Source of the DNA: Enterococcus sp. PF1-24
GTDB lineage: Bacteria > Bacillota > Bacilli > Lactobacillales > Enterococcaceae
NCBI RefSeq assembly: GCF_029893325.1
Contig: NZ_JARXWL010000008.1
Coordinates: 1-64,000, forward strand
Direction of reading: 5' to 3'
DNA length: 64,000 nucleotides
A program made the translations under genes and the position numbers. Shown in pieces: positions 8,754 through 18,548 of this stretch. The notes under the pieces were generated by a model that saw only the letters and a list, made by a program, of their open reading frames with translations, was not told the DNA's origin and searched no databases. The number at the start of each line of letters is the position of its first letter. Position 1 is the first letter of the stretch.

Positions 8754-9590
8754 TTAAAATAATTGAATCAACCAATAAACAATTAGTAAGCTACCAAGGA
8801 TGATACGATACCAACCGAACACAGTGAAATCGTGTTTTTTAATGTAGTTCATTAAGAATTTAATTGCTAAAACAGAAACAATAAAGGAAACGATTGTAGC
8901 AATTAACAAGATAAACAATGATTGTAAATCAAATTGATTGCCAGTTTTGATAAATTTGAAAATCTTATAAGCACTGGCACCAAACATGGTAGGGATGCCC
9001 ATAAAGAATGAAAATTCCGTAGCTACAAAGCGAGAAGCACCAATGGCAATCCCACCTAAAATGGTTGCTCCAGAACGAGAAGTTCCGGGGATTAAAGAAA
9101 GCACTTGGAAAAAGCCCATAACTAAAGCAGCTTTATAAGTAAATTTATTTAAATCAGTACATTTTGGTTGCAAAGTTTTATTTTTCTTTTCAACAACTAT
9201 AAAAGCAACCCCATAAATAATCAAAACAATCGCAACTGGTAAAAACTTATGCAGATGTTCATCTAACCAATCATCAAGTAAAATTCCTAAAATCCCAGAA
9301 GGAATAATCGCAACAATCACCTTAAACCACAACTGCCAAGTACTATTTTTTTCTTCGCTACTTTTGGTTGAAGAAAAAGGATTCAATTTATTAAAATAGA
9401 GATAGATTACCGCTAAAATTGCGCCTAATTGTACAACGACGTTAAACATTGAAATAAATTCGGGGGTTGCATCTAGTTTAATAAATTCATTAGCCAAAAT
9501 TAAATGTCCGGTACTACTAATTGGTAACCATTCAGTAATCCCTTCAATAATTCCTAAAATAATCGCTTTAATCAGATTAATAAAAAACAT
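8754..9590 (-). CDS. uppP: Undecaprenyl-diphosphatase (BacA/UppP)
   Basis: UppP removes a phosphate from undecaprenyl diphosphate to recycle the lipid carrier of cell-wall synthesis, and it confers low-level bacitracin tolerance. The 278-residue protein is polytopic. The two active-site signatures are intact: [15 protein letters not shown] at residues 16-30, with the catalytic Glu pair and Ser, and PGTSRSGAT near residue 170, with the catalytic Arg. The start is preceded by GAAAGGAATG. The gene stands alone between terminators. Confidence 0.95.
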   Translation of the reverse strand: MFFINLIKAIILGIIEGITEWLPISSTGHLILANEFIKLDATPEFISMFNVVVQLGAILAVIYLYFNKLNPFSSTKSSEEKNSTWQLWFKVIVAIIPSGILGILLDDWLDEHLHKFLPVAIVLIIYGVAFIVVEKKNKTLQPKCTDLNKFTYKAALVMGFFQVLSLIPGTSRSGATILGGIAIGASRFVATEFSFFMGIPTMFGASAYKIFKFIKTGNQFDLQSLFILLIATIVSFIVSVLAIKFLMNYIKKHDFTVFGWYRIILGSLLIVYWLIQLF

Positions 9591-9786
9591 TTTTTCATTC
9601 CTTTCATAAAAAAATCAAAAGCTCCTACTTAGTATACTCTTTCATAATAAAAAAACCAATCAGAATTGGCTAAAATTAAGGGATTTATCAGAAAAATCAA
9701 ACTTTAGTCGTAGAAAATACGAAAAGGCGGAGTGAGCTTGATCTGCACCCGTGTGAAATTCATCAAAGCGGAAAAGTCGATAAAAA

Positions 9787-9810
9787 AAGAACTGCATAAC
9801 TGCAGTTCTT
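9787..9810 (-). terminator. Terminator of the histidine phosphatase gene
   Basis: AAGAACTGCA at 9787-9796 and TGCAGTTCTT at 9801-9810 form a perfect 10-base stem with a 4-base loop. An A-run on the left reads as T on the minus strand. Confidence 0.75.
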
Positions 9811-9831
9811 CAAAATATGCAACCAAGAAAA

Positions 9832-10530
9832 TTAAGCTAATAACTCTTTAGAAATCTTCTTGCCTTTTTCAATATGAGTAGTATCGTTAATGGCTTCAAT
9901 GGTAAATTCGCCTTTTTCATAACTAATTTTATTTACACTACCGTTTTGCAAAGAAGCACGTAAAGGTTGTTGTGAATCAATTAAGTTTAACAAAAAGGCA
10001 ATCGTTAAACCATGAGAGACAACTAAAACATTACCGCCACCATTTTTTTCACGACGATGAGCAATATCCTCAAAGCCATTCCAAACTCGCTCTTTCAATA
10101 CAGTGAAAGGTTGTGCCCAATTAGCCGTGTCCGCTTTATAAATGGCGTTAGCTAAGTCTTCAAAACTTAAATCAGACATTTCTTGTTCTTCTTTAAAATC
10201 TAAAACCCGGGGAACCACGCCCCACATTTCCATATCATAACCGCCTTCAAGTGAGCCAAAACACCATTCCCGAATCCGTGGATCTGTTTTATAAGGAACA
10301 TGGCGACCATTTTCGTTTTCTCCCAAAATAATGCGACAAGTTTCAATCGCACGACCGCTATCGCTAGAGTAAGCTTCTTCAAAAGTAATATCTTTTAACC
10401 CTAAACCCGCATAATGAATCCCTTGTTGCCCAACTTTAGTTAGTGGGGTATCACACCAACCTTGAACCCGTTCCACTGTGTTAAACATGGTTTTACCATG
10501 ACGAACAATATAAAGTGTTGTTTTAGACAT
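9832..10530 (-). CDS. Histidine phosphatase family protein (phosphoglycerate mutase-like)
   Basis: The 232-residue protein belongs to the branch-1 histidine phosphatase superfamily. The catalytic motif VRHGKTMFNT is at residues 9-18, the second catalytic His is in VVSHGLTIAF near residue 170, and the catalytic acid is in IREWCFGSLEGG. These features show a phosphohydrolase or mutase. The substrate cannot be read from sequence, and family members act on sugar phosphates, nucleotides or cofactor phosphates. The start ATG follows GAGGAG. It is monocistronic with its own terminator. Confidence 0.85.
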   Translation of the reverse strand: MSKTTLYIVRHGKTMFNTVERVQGWCDTPLTKVGQQGIHYAGLGLKDITFEEAYSSDSGRAIETCRIILGENENGRHVPYKTDPRIREWCFGSLEGGYDMEMWGVVPRVLDFKEEQEMSDLSFEDLANAIYKADTANWAQPFTVLKERVWNGFEDIAHRREKNGGGNVLVVSHGLTIAFLLNLIDSQQPLRASLQNGSVNKISYEKGEFTIEAINDTTHIEKGKKISKELLA

Positions 10531-10587
10531 TTTAAATAACTCCTCAGTTTTAAATATTTAAGTATTATTTTTTTCAAAAAAATCCTT

Positions 10588-11205
10588 TTAATTAAAAAAG
10601 GGATTGGTTAGGCGCTCGTGTTCAATGGTTGTGGCTTCGCCATGACCGGAATAGGCAGCTAACTCACCTGGTAGGGTAAATAATTCTGTTTGAATACTTG
10701 TTAAAAGTTGCTGTAAATCACCAGTAGGTAGGTCCGTTCTGCCAATGCTTCCTCTAAATAAAGCATCGCCGACAATCACAAAATCATCAAAAATGAAACT
10801 TAAGCTACCGTGAGAATGACCTGGAGTAGCAACCACTTCAAATTTCATATTGCCAATTTCGTAAGTTTTTAATTCGAACTCAAATTCAGCAGGGGAAACA
10901 ACAATATCAGGAAACTCAGCGTGCCAACCAGAACCGTTTAGTTTAGGATCTTGTAGCCAACTTTGTTCTTTCGGACTAACATAAACCGGAATCTGGTATT
11001 TTTCACGTAAAGTTTCTACCGCGCCAATATGATCGTAGTGAGTATGCGTTAATAAAATAGCGACTGGTTTTTTCGCAATTTTGCTAATTTCAGCAGCGAT
11101 TTTATCAGCTTCAGCGCCAGGATCAATAATTAGCAAAAATTCTTCATTATTAATTAAGTAACAGTTTTCCTGAATAACTCCTGTTACGATACGAGTAATA
11201 TTCAA
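10588..11205 (-). CDS. MBL-fold hydrolase (glyoxalase II-like, YqgX type)
   Basis: The 205-residue metallo-beta-lactamase-fold protein has the metal-binding THTHYDHIG motif near residue 53, plus later histidines in TPGHSHGS and YSGHGEATT and the bridging Asp in VGDALFRGSIGRTD. The pattern and length are typical of the small hydroxyacylglutathione-hydrolase-like proteins of Firmicutes, where the thiol cofactor may not be glutathione. It lies 26 bases downstream of yajQ and may be cotranscribed with it. The reaction is inferred from the family only. Confidence 0.85.
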   Translation of the reverse strand: MNITRIVTGVIQENCYLINNEEFLLIIDPGAEADKIAAEISKIAKKPVAILLTHTHYDHIGAVETLREKYQIPVYVSPKEQSWLQDPKLNGSGWHAEFPDIVVSPAEFEFELKTYEIGNMKFEVVATPGHSHGSLSFIFDDFVIVGDALFRGSIGRTDLPTGDLQQLLTSIQTELFTLPGELAAYSGHGEATTIEHERLTNPFFN

Positions 11206-11231
11206 AGTAAAGGCCTCCCATTTTTGAGTAA

Positions 11232-11723
11232 TTAACGATAATTTGTAAATTGTAAATCAATTGGTAATTCAAGATTTCGCAATAAGTTAATGACTTTTTG
11301 CAAATCATCACGATTTTTACCAGTAACTCGAATTTGATCGTCTTGAATTTGCGTTTTCACTTTCAATTTTGCATCTTTAATGGCGGTATTGATTTTTTTT
11401 GCGTTGTCTTTATCAATGCCGTTAACTAAAGTCGCTGTTTGCCGAACGGTGCCACCTAAAGCGTGTTCACTTTTTGAAAATTGAATATTTTTAGTAGGGA
11501 CTTCCCGTTTAATTAATTTGCTAAAAAGGACATCTTTAACTTGCTCCATTTTATAATCATCATCAGCGACCGCGACAATTTGTTGGTCATCCAATTTTAT
11601 TTCTACCGTTGAACCTTTAAAATCAAAGCGATTGGTAATTTCTTTTAAAGCAATTTGAATCGCATTTTTTACTTCTTCTACATTAATTTCACTCACAATA
11701 TCAAAACTTGCATCTTTTGCCAT
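11232..11723 (-). CDS. YajQ-family nucleotide-binding protein
   Basis: The 163-residue protein starts at the ATG at 11723, where GGAGG lies just upstream; an upstream in-frame start has no such site. It shows the full YajQ signature: [21 protein letters not shown] at the N-terminus, then [11 protein letters not shown] and a C-terminal [14 protein letters not shown]. Members of the family bind cyclic di-GMP or other nucleotides in some bacteria and have been tied to stress and phage growth. In Lactobacillales the ligand is not established. Confidence 0.9.
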   Translation of the reverse strand: MAKDASFDIVSEINVEEVKNAIQIALKEITNRFDFKGSTVEIKLDDQQIVAVADDDYKMEQVKDVLFSKLIKREVPTKNIQFSKSEHALGGTVRQTATLVNGIDKDNAKKINTAIKDAKLKVKTQIQDDQIRVTGKNRDDLQKVINLLRNLELPIDLQFTNYR

Positions 11724-11993
11724 AAAAATCCTCCTCTTATAACATTCTATCACTAGCTTTTTTAAAGAAAAAAGCTGGTCAATTGTTTATAAATTTTAAA
11801 AATTCTTACTTCATTTCCTATGTTAGCAGAAATTGAAAAAAGGAACAATTCTATTTGACTGGATAAGTTAAAAATATTCTCATAAAAATAGGATTTCAAT
11901 TGCTTTTTTTCTTTAAAGTAGCTATTCTAGCAATATTGAAAAAATTTTGTTTAGATAAAATCATTTTTATTAGATGAAGTGTGGGGGAAACTA

Positions 11994-12923
11994 ATGAGTA
12001 GTGTCGTAAAAAATTATCAAAAAAATGAATTTATTAAGCGAGGACTGGCTATTTTAATTACAGCTATCAGTGGCGCCTTAGCTTTGAACTATTTTTTAAT
12101 TCCAGCAAATGTGCTTTCGGCTGGCATCAATGGGATTGCCCAAATTATTTCCAAAATTTTGAATCAAGAATTTTCCTTGCAAATTGATACTGGGATTTTT
12201 ATTTTCCTATTAAATATGCCGATTTTTGTTTTAAGCTTTTTGAAATTAGGAAAAGAAGCAACGATTTATAGTTTCATTAATGTGCTAGGGGTATCATTGT
12301 TTACAACGCTTTTACCAACAGGGCAAATCACTGACAATATTATGTTAAATGCGATTGTCGGTGGCGTTTTATTAGGTGTCGGCGGTGGTTTTTCCTTAAA
12401 GATGGGCTTTACTACTGGTGGGATGGATATCATTTCGTTAGTGCTGTCTAAAACAACCGGTCGAACAGTTGGTAAGTATATGTTTTTCCTAAATAGTTTA
12501 ATCGTTTTATTTGCAGGCTTAATTTTCGACTGGGAAAGTGCCTTATTTACGATTGTTTCAATTTTTTGTATGAGTCAAGTGGTGGATATGATTCATACGA
12601 GTCATCAAAAATTAACAGTAATGATTGTCACTGAAAAAGCTGACCAGATTTGTGAAGCAGTTAGTCAACAAATGTTCCGTGGTATGACCTTACTAAATAG
12701 TCAAGGCGGTTTTCGTAAAACACAAAACACCACGATTATGATGGTAATTACCCGCTATGAATTATATCAATTAGAGCAAATTTTACACGAAGTTGATGAA
12801 AATGCGTTTGTGAACGTCTTAGCGACGCAAGGAATTATTGGTCAGTTCGCTAACGAAGAGGAGCAACGCTATTATAAATCTACCGGGAATTTCCCAGAAA
12901 TGAAAAAACATGGCACCCGCTAA
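11994..12923 (+). CDS. YitT-family membrane protein
   Basis: The protein has 309 residues from the ATG at 11994, with GGGGGA six bases upstream. Five or six membrane helices fill the first 200 residues (for example IFIFLLNMPIFVLSF and NAIVGGVLLGVGGGFSLKMGFTTGGMD). A C-terminal soluble DUF2179-type domain follows (VMIVTEKADQICEAV, then TTIMMVITRYELYQLEQI). The family is widespread in Firmicutes and its function is not settled. The gene is followed by lysA after about 130 bases and appears to be a single transcription unit. Confidence 0.85.
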   Translation: MSSVVKNYQKNEFIKRGLAILITAISGALALNYFLIPANVLSAGINGIAQIISKILNQEFSLQIDTGIFIFLLNMPIFVLSFLKLGKEATIYSFINVLGVSLFTTLLPTGQITDNIMLNAIVGGVLLGVGGGFSLKMGFTTGGMDIISLVLSKTTGRTVGKYMFFLNSLIVLFAGLIFDWESALFTIVSIFCMSQVVDMIHTSHQKLTVMIVTEKADQICEAVSQQMFRGMTLLNSQGGFRKTQNTTIMMVITRYELYQLEQILHEVDENAFVNVLATQGIIGQFANEEEQRYYKSTGNFPEMKKHGTR

Positions 12924-13049
12924 GCAGTTTTTTTAAAGACTGAAAAAAGTTTGCTAGTATGCTTAAAAACTTCCGAGAAACCATAGTCAAAAGCGGTTAT
13001 TCTATGATATGATGCTTAGTAATTATAAGTTTTTGTGGAGGTATGAAAG

Positions 13050-14351
13050 ATGTTATTCGGGACAGCAACAATTAACCAACAGGAACATTTAGAAATTGGT
13101 GGCGTAGATACAGTAGCATTAGCTAAAGAATTTGGCACGCCATTATTTATTTATGATATTGCTCATATTCGGACAATGGCGCAAGGCTTTAAAAAGACTT
13201 TTGAAAGTCTGGGCGTTAAAAATAAAGTGATTTATGCTAGCAAAGCCTTTAGTTGTTTAGCTATTTATCAATTGTTAGCTGAAGAATCCTTAGCATGTGA
13301 CGTGGTATCTGGAGGAGAATTATATACGGCGTTAACAGCTGGTTTTGATCCAGAAAATATTGAATACCACGGCAATAACAAAACTTATCAAGAATTACAA
13401 GAAGCAGTTGCTGCGAAAGTTGGCACGATTGTGATTGATAATTTTTATGAAATTGAAATTTTAAGCGAGATTTTGCATCAACAAAAGCAAAAACAAAAAG
13501 TCTTATTTCGTGTTTCGCCTGGGATTGAAGCCGAAACTCACGAATATATTTTAACGGGTCAAGTAGATTCTAAATTCGGCTTTGATGTGGCTAGTGGACA
13601 GGCGGAACAAGCTTTACAAATGCTATTAGCCGATGATGTTTTTGAAGTTGCTGGTGTGCACTGTCATATTGGTTCACAAATTTTTGACACGGCTGGTTTT
13701 AAAGTAGCTATTGAAACGGTGATTGATTTATTAGCTAAATGGCAAACCGAATTAAACTTTGAAGCAGCTGTTTTGAATATTGGTGGTGGCTTTGGAATTC
13801 GCTATACAAAAGCCGATGATCCGTTACCACCAGCAGAATTTGTTGAAATCTTGGTGAAAGAAATTAAAAATAATTGGCAAAAAATGACCTATCCTTTACC
13901 AGAAATTCAAATTGAACCTGGTCGCAGTATCGTTGCGGAAGCCGGAACAACTTTATACGCAGTTGGTGCACAAAAAGAAATTCCCGGAATTCGTAAATAT
14001 GTTGCTGTTGACGGTGGTATGGGAGATAATATTCGTCCTGCTTTATACAATGCTGAATATGATGCTTTATTAGCTAATCATCAAGGAAGTAATTCAGAGA
14101 AAATTAGAATTGTCGGCAAATATTGCGAATCTGGTGATATCGTGATTCGTGATATTGAGTTTCCTGAAGTTGAAGCGGGAGATTTAATCGCTGTAACTAG
14201 CACAGGTGCTTATGGTTATTCCATGGCCAGTAATTATAATCGCAATCGCCGTCCTGCCGTAGTTTTCGTTGAAAATGGCAATGTTCAATTAGCTGTTCGT
14301 AGAGAAAGCTATCAAGATTTAATTCGCTTAGATGTTCCCGTAGAAAAATAA
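13050..14351 (+). CDS. lysA: Diaminopimelate decarboxylase
   Basis: LysA is a PLP enzyme that decarboxylates meso-diaminopimelate to L-lysine, the last step of lysine synthesis. The 433-residue protein has the PLP-lysine motif VIYASKAFSC near residue 64, the phosphate-binding GGGFGIRY, and the substrate-binding CESGDIV with the active-site Cys. GTGGAGG precedes the ATG. No other lysine-pathway genes are adjacent. No lysine riboswitch was recognised in the 125-base upstream gap. Confidence 0.95.
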   Translation: MLFGTATINQQEHLEIGGVDTVALAKEFGTPLFIYDIAHIRTMAQGFKKTFESLGVKNKVIYASKAFSCLAIYQLLAEESLACDVVSGGELYTALTAGFDPENIEYHGNNKTYQELQEAVAAKVGTIVIDNFYEIEILSEILHQQKQKQKVLFRVSPGIEAETHEYILTGQVDSKFGFDVASGQAEQALQMLLADDVFEVAGVHCHIGSQIFDTAGFKVAIETVIDLLAKWQTELNFEAAVLNIGGGFGIRYTKADDPLPPAEFVEILVKEIKNNWQKMTYPLPEIQIEPGRSIVAEAGTTLYAVGAQKEIPGIRKYVAVDGGMGDNIRPALYNAEYDALLANHQGSNSEKIRIVGKYCESGDIVIRDIEFPEVEAGDLIAVTSTGAYGYSMASNYNRNRRPAVVFVENGNVQLAVRRESYQDLIRLDVPVEK

Positions 14352-14474
14352 TTAACAACCAAGCGAAGCGATTCTCATTTACAGAATTTCAAATAAGCGT
14401 TAAAATGAAAATCAAATGTACAAACATTTTTGTTGCCAGTTCAACTTGAAAAATTATCAGACTAATTTTTCAGA

Positions 14475-14581
14475 GAAAATTTAATACAATAAAAAGAACT
14501 AGGATGTCAGTTCCACTTAGTCAAGTACATTAGTGGAATGATATACGTAGTGAAAATTTAATACAATAAAATGAACTAGGA
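14475..14581 (+). repeat. Direct 30-base duplication upstream of the sufT-like gene
   Basis: The segment 14475-14504 recurs at 14552-14581 with one mismatch (both begin GAAAATTTAATACAATAAAA and end GAACTAGGA), 77 bases apart. The second copy supplies the ribosome-binding site AGGAG of the gene that follows. The duplication therefore doubled a leader and Shine-Dalgarno segment. Confidence 0.85.
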
Positions 14582-14590
14582 GTGAGCATT

Positions 14591-14932
14591 GTGTCAGAAA
14601 CAACAAAAGAATGGTCATCTGAAGAAATAGAATCTATTAAAGAACGGATTTTAACAGCCTTAGAAACGGTAATTGACCCTGAACTAGGAATTGATATTGT
14701 GAACCTTGGCTTAATTTATGAAATTGATTTTGCCAATTCTGGTGATACAGTTATTAAAATGACGTTAACAACAATGGGTTGTCCGTTGGCTGACGTGTTA
14801 ACTGAATCTATTCACGAAGCGGTAAAAGAAATTCCGGAAGTAACTAATGTGGAAGTCAAATTAGTTTGGTATCCTGCATGGTCGACTGACCGCATGAGCC
14901 GTTATGCCAGAATTGCTTTAGGGATTAGATAA
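14591..14932 (+). CDS. SufT/PaaD-like Fe-S cluster assembly factor (DUF59)
   Basis: This small MIP18-family protein of about 113 residues is thought to help mature iron-sulfur proteins. The core motifs are DPELGIDIVNLGLIYEI and TLTTMGCPLADVL, the latter with the conserved Cys. I prefer the GTG at 14591, which has AGGAG eight bases upstream; a GTG at 14582 overlaps that site. The gene is isolated from a suf operon in this window, as is common in Lactobacillales. Confidence 0.87.
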   Translation: MSETTKEWSSEEIESIKERILTALETVIDPELGIDIVNLGLIYEIDFANSGDTVIKMTLTTMGCPLADVLTESIHEAVKEIPEVTNVEVKLVWYPAWSTDRMSRYARIALGIR

Positions 14933-15116
14933 TTTATATTAATAGTGATAACTTTCTGCATTTTTTTGTGGAAGGTTATTTTTTATCGCCAAAAATAATG
15001 TAAGTAATGCTTTAAATATGATTCGTTGTAAACTTATAGTAATTAAATTGTTATTTATTTTTTTTATGGAGTTATGCTACAATTACTACTGTAACTAAAA
15101 CTGAAAGAGGGATACA

Positions 15117-15641
15117 ATGAAAAAATTGGTTAAGTTGAGTGTTTTATGTACAACAGCAATTATGCTAGCTGCTTGTGGGAGTAAGGATAAAGCTAGCACA
15201 GCTGCAACAACAAGCGAAACAACAAATTCTACAGTTCAGACAGAAGAAATGAGCGAAGCTAGTGCATCTGAAGAAAATGCAGAAGCCGTAACAGTTGAAG
15301 ACCTTGGCGAAGGTAGTTTCTTTGTTTCTACCGAAGCTGGTACTTCAGAAAACGGCGAAATTCCTGTTTTCTACGCTACAGAAGGCTTAACTGATGCGCA
15401 AATTGGTTATACGGCTGAAGGGTTTGATGGTGCGTTGCTAGTTTACATTTATCTGGATGGCGCGATTGCCGAAATTACTCAGATTACAGAATTGACAGCA
15501 GCTACTTTTGATTTAAATGAAGGTAACGGCGGAATTAATGTTGGGATGCACACCGTACAATTTATGCAGTTTACGGATAATGCACCGACAACAGAACCAG
15601 TTGCTGTTAAAACAGCTCATTACGAAGTACAACCGAGTTAA
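15117..15641 (+). CDS. Small secreted lipoprotein, function unknown
   Basis: The protein has 174 residues. A lipoprotein signal peptide ends at LAACG, so the mature protein would be lipid-anchored through Cys20. A Ser/Thr/Glu-rich linker covers about residues 21-60, followed by a compact 110-residue domain without Cys (DLGEGSFFVSTEAG to the end). GAGGGAT lies just before the ATG. It is unrelated in sequence to the four lipoproteins downstream and ends at its own terminator. No function is recognised. Confidence 0.8.
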   Translation: MKKLVKLSVLCTTAIMLAACGSKDKASTAATTSETTNSTVQTEEMSEASASEENAEAVTVEDLGEGSFFVSTEAGTSENGEIPVFYATEGLTDAQIGYTAEGFDGALLVYIYLDGAIAEITQITELTAATFDLNEGNGGINVGMHTVQFMQFTDNAPTTEPVAVKTAHYEVQPS

Positions 15642-15669
15642 TTAACTCATTTAAAAATTAAAAATGGAA

Positions 15670-15714
15670 AAAACTCTCTTAGTGATTTTTTAAGTTGCTA
15701 GGAGAGTTTTTTCT
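15670..15714 (+). terminator. Terminator after the small lipoprotein gene
   Basis: AAAACTCTC at 15670-15678 pairs with GAGAGTTTT at 15702-15710, extended by TTAG facing CTAG, followed by TT. A second hairpin, AAGGAGTTGGT at 15740-15750 with ACCAACTCCTT at 15757-15767, follows within 30 bases. Confidence 0.75.
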
Positions 15715-15739
15715 GTTTTTAAAAGCTAAAGACAAGTAA

Positions 15740-15767
15740 AAGGAGTTGGTATAAAAACCAACTCCTT
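15740..15767. terminator. Second strong hairpin (terminator-like)
   Basis: A perfect 11-base stem with a 6-base loop lies between the small lipoprotein and the lipoprotein array. The T-run after it is weak, so it could be a backup terminator or an RNA-stabilising hairpin. Confidence 0.5.
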
Positions 15768-15813
15768 CATTTTCATCAAAAATATAAATAAATTATATTA
15801 ATTATAATATAAT

Positions 15814-15824
15814 TTTGCTATGAT
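15814..15824 (+). promoter_or_regulatory. Extended -10 promoter candidate for the lipoprotein array
   Basis: TTTGCTATGAT includes TGCTATGAT, an extended -10 element, about 70 bases before the first array gene. No good -35 box is visible at the right distance in this very AT-rich stretch. Confidence 0.4.
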
Positions 15825-15895
15825 AGTTAAAGATTACCAACAAATATACTGATTAATCTTTTTGTATATATCATGAAAAAATTAGGGGGAGAATT

Positions 15896-17392
15896 ATGTT
15901 GAAGAAAAAAGGGTTAGGACTATTAGCAGTTGGTGCAACCGCAATTTTATTAACTGGTTGTGGGAAATCTGCCAAAGATACGGCTGTAGAATTTTTAACT
16001 GAGCAAGGAAGTTATAATACTTTCAATATCAGAAAAGATGAAATTACTTTTGAAGATTTGGAGTTAGAATTAGCGGAGCCCGATGTCCAACTACAAATGG
16101 CTGCTTCACAGATTAAAGATGCAAAAATTACGACGACAACCACGATTGATCTTGAAAACAAACTAACAACGTTAGATGGAGAGCTTAAAATTTTAGGCGC
16201 AACTATTCCTTTTGAAGGTTTTATGGAAGAAAACACTGTTTATTATTCAATGGATAGCTTAAAAGATATTTTAGATGCAGGAGATAGTTTTATTGATGTA
16301 CCTTTGGATGAATTATATTATATTGCTGATGCAACAGCCGGCCAATATTTTAAAGTTGATCATGAAACGCTAAAAGAAATGTCTGCTGCCAACAATGACG
16401 GCTTGGAAAAATTGTACGAAGACGAAAAATTGTTTGATTTTGATTATTTTGATGGTAGTCCTATTTTGGCGAATGAAATTTTTGCTGAATATACGGCGAC
16501 TTTACCAGAAGACTCATTTACTAAAGAAAAAGATATTGTCAGTCGTATTTACACTGAGGAAGAATTAGAAAATTTTCTTGAGTTTCTAGGGGAATATGAT
16601 GAGGGTAAGTTAGAAGAGGACTTAGATATTAATTTCAGAAAAGAATTTAGAAAAATAAAAAAAGAACTTGATAAACTTGATTTCTCTTTTGAATTAGTGA
16701 TGGATACTAAAGCTAAAACTGCAACTTACTATTTTGACTTCTTTATCGAAGATGATGATGACAGCGTAACGGGGCAACTAAAAGTAGCAAGAACTTTTTC
16801 TAATGAAGCGGTCGATTTGAAATTACCTGCTAAAAAGAACATGATTACAACTGAAGATATTACGGAAATTCAAGAGCGTTATTATCAAGAAAGTTTAACA
16901 AAAATAACTGATCAAGAGTTAGACGAAGAATTAAAAAAATGGGTTGGCTATTTAGATGCGGAAGATTTTTTAAGAATTTATTTTGATTATTATTTTACTG
17001 ATAAACAAAATAAAAAAATTGAAGATTACTTCGCTAAAAATCCAATTGCTAAGATGACTTCCGTAAGAGGCTATGACCCTAAAGATACTAGTGATGAATC
17101 AATCGCTAAAATGGAAATTAATGTTGATATTTTAATTATGTTTGAAAAAATCTTTTCTGAATATTATAAAGAAATAGAACTTTTTGGTATTGAACATGAT
17201 GCCGTGACCGGTGCTGAATTACGAGAACTGAGAACCACTTATGTAGAAACAATCGCTGATCAAAGAGAATCCCTAAGAGGTCTTGAAAACGAAGAGATTG
17301 TTGACAAAGCTTTGGTGATTGAAAGTTTAACAAGTATACGAGACGAGTGTGATGATTACCTTGAAACGAATAGAAGTTATTACGAAGAATAG
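15896..17392 (+). CDS. Tandem-family lipoprotein 1 (type A, long)
   Basis: This 498-residue secreted protein has a type II signal ending LLTGCG, so Cys22 would be lipidated. The mature part is strongly acidic and has no recognised domain. It shares blocks in order with three downstream genes: AV.FL..QG after the Cys, then LPEDSFTKEKDIVSRIYTEEEL, DFSFELVMDTKAKTATYYF and LPAKKNMITTEDI. It and the fourth copy also share a first-half block (DLENKLTTLDGELKILG) and a C-terminal block (ELDEELKKW ... DYYFTDKQNKKIEDYF). It carries an extra coiled C-terminal part of about 90 residues that the others lack. GGGGGAG precedes the ATG. Confidence 0.85.
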   Translation: MLKKKGLGLLAVGATAILLTGCGKSAKDTAVEFLTEQGSYNTFNIRKDEITFEDLELELAEPDVQLQMAASQIKDAKITTTTTIDLENKLTTLDGELKILGATIPFEGFMEENTVYYSMDSLKDILDAGDSFIDVPLDELYYIADATAGQYFKVDHETLKEMSAANNDGLEKLYEDEKLFDFDYFDGSPILANEIFAEYTATLPEDSFTKEKDIVSRIYTEEELENFLEFLGEYDEGKLEEDLDINFRKEFRKIKKELDKLDFSFELVMDTKAKTATYYFDFFIEDDDDSVTGQLKVARTFSNEAVDLKLPAKKNMITTEDITEIQERYYQESLTKITDQELDEELKKWVGYLDAEDFLRIYFDYYFTDKQNKKIEDYFAKNPIAKMTSVRGYDPKDTSDESIAKMEINVDILIMFEKIFSEYYKEIELFGIEHDAVTGAELRELRTTYVETIADQRESLRGLENEEIVDKALVIESLTSIRDECDDYLETNRSYYEE

Positions 17393-17433
17393 TTTTAGCA
17401 TACAAAAATGGTTTTAGAAAGGAAGAGAAGGCT

Positions 17434-18414
17434 GTGCAGAAAAAAATGAGTTGGGGAATAATGTTTGCAGTTAGTGCGGTTTTGCTAACTGGCTGTGGAA
17501 CTTCGGGTAAAGAAGATGCTGTAAAATTTTTGGAAAATCAAAATAATCCAGAAGTTTTTAATGTTATTCATGAAGAAGGTCAAGTTAAAAGCCTTGATTT
17601 TGAATTAAATACAGATATTTATTATCGAAGTTATAAGTATGTAGAAAATTTTCTATCAGAGATGGAAGCAGCTTCTTGGTCAACTACTGAAAAGTATGAT
17701 AGAGAAAACGAAATTGAATACCATGAATTTGACAATAGTTTTAACAATAGTTCATGGATAGCACAATATTTATATTTTGAAGAGAACAGTTATCAAAAAT
17801 TAATGCCTGAAAATGATATTGATGAATTCTTTGGTATCCTTTTTGGTTCAGAGGGAGGCACGTCGGAGAATCCTGAAGCAAAAACTTATATAAAGACTGC
17901 TACACGAGGCAAATATCTTTATACTTCTAAAGAAGAAACGGCTGATAGTGATAGTTCTGAAGAAACAGTTGAAGATAAATCACGATTTTCTTATATTCAA
18001 ACTTTTGGCGAATTTAATGAAACTTTAGACGAAGAATCTTTTACTAAAAAAGGCGGTTTAATTACGCGAACTTACACGAAAAAAGAAATACTTCAATATT
18101 TTGAGATGTTAGAAGATAAAGAAGAGAGTTTTTCTGTTATTTTTCAGTTTGCGCCAGCTTTCATAGACTTAGAAATAGATATTGAAGATCGCGATTTAGA
18201 TTTTACTGTAGATGTTGTGATAGATCCGAAAAACTATGAATTAACAGCTACAATTAATCTTGCGGTCGATAATAATGTTGTTGAAGGTGAGTCTGTGATT
18301 GAATTTGTTTGGACCAGTAGTAAAGAGCAAGTCAGCTTAGAATTACCAGATGAAAAAGATGTGCTTACAAATGAAGAATATGAAGCAATCAAAGAAAAAG
18401 CTAATAACTTATAA
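17434..18414 (+). CDS. Tandem-family lipoprotein 2 (type B, short)
   Basis: The protein has 326 residues and starts at a GTG 13 bases after AAAGGAAG. Its lipobox is LLTGCG. It shares the family blocks (KEDAVKFLENQNNPEVFN, KSLDFEL, ESFTKKGGLITRTYTKKEIL, DFTVDVVIDPKNYELTATINL, LPDEKDVLTNEEY). It lacks the middle block of the type A copies and instead has an AASWSTTEKYD region shared with the next gene. It lies 41 bases after copy 1 and is probably cotranscribed with it. The function is unknown, and the pattern suggests a cell-surface family that expands by duplication. Confidence 0.82.
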   Translation: MQKKMSWGIMFAVSAVLLTGCGTSGKEDAVKFLENQNNPEVFNVIHEEGQVKSLDFELNTDIYYRSYKYVENFLSEMEAASWSTTEKYDRENEIEYHEFDNSFNNSSWIAQYLYFEENSYQKLMPENDIDEFFGILFGSEGGTSENPEAKTYIKTATRGKYLYTSKEETADSDSSEETVEDKSRFSYIQTFGEFNETLDEESFTKKGGLITRTYTKKEILQYFEMLEDKEESFSVIFQFAPAFIDLEIDIEDRDLDFTVDVVIDPKNYELTATINLAVDNNVVEGESVIEFVWTSSKEQVSLELPDEKDVLTNEEYEAIKEKANNL

Positions 18415-18548
18415 ATAAAATTTCTTAACTTTAGCTTATTATTCTTTATTTTTTCAAAATTACTTAACATTTATATGAAATTAAAGACTTTTTGGGCTAT
18501 GCTATTTCAAGAAAAAGGTGTTAACTATTAAAGGGGGAAATAAAAAAC

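Noticed and set aside
10200-10382. Short minus-strand frame inside the histidine phosphatase gene
   Set aside because: It is a shadow in another frame of a well-supported enzyme gene.
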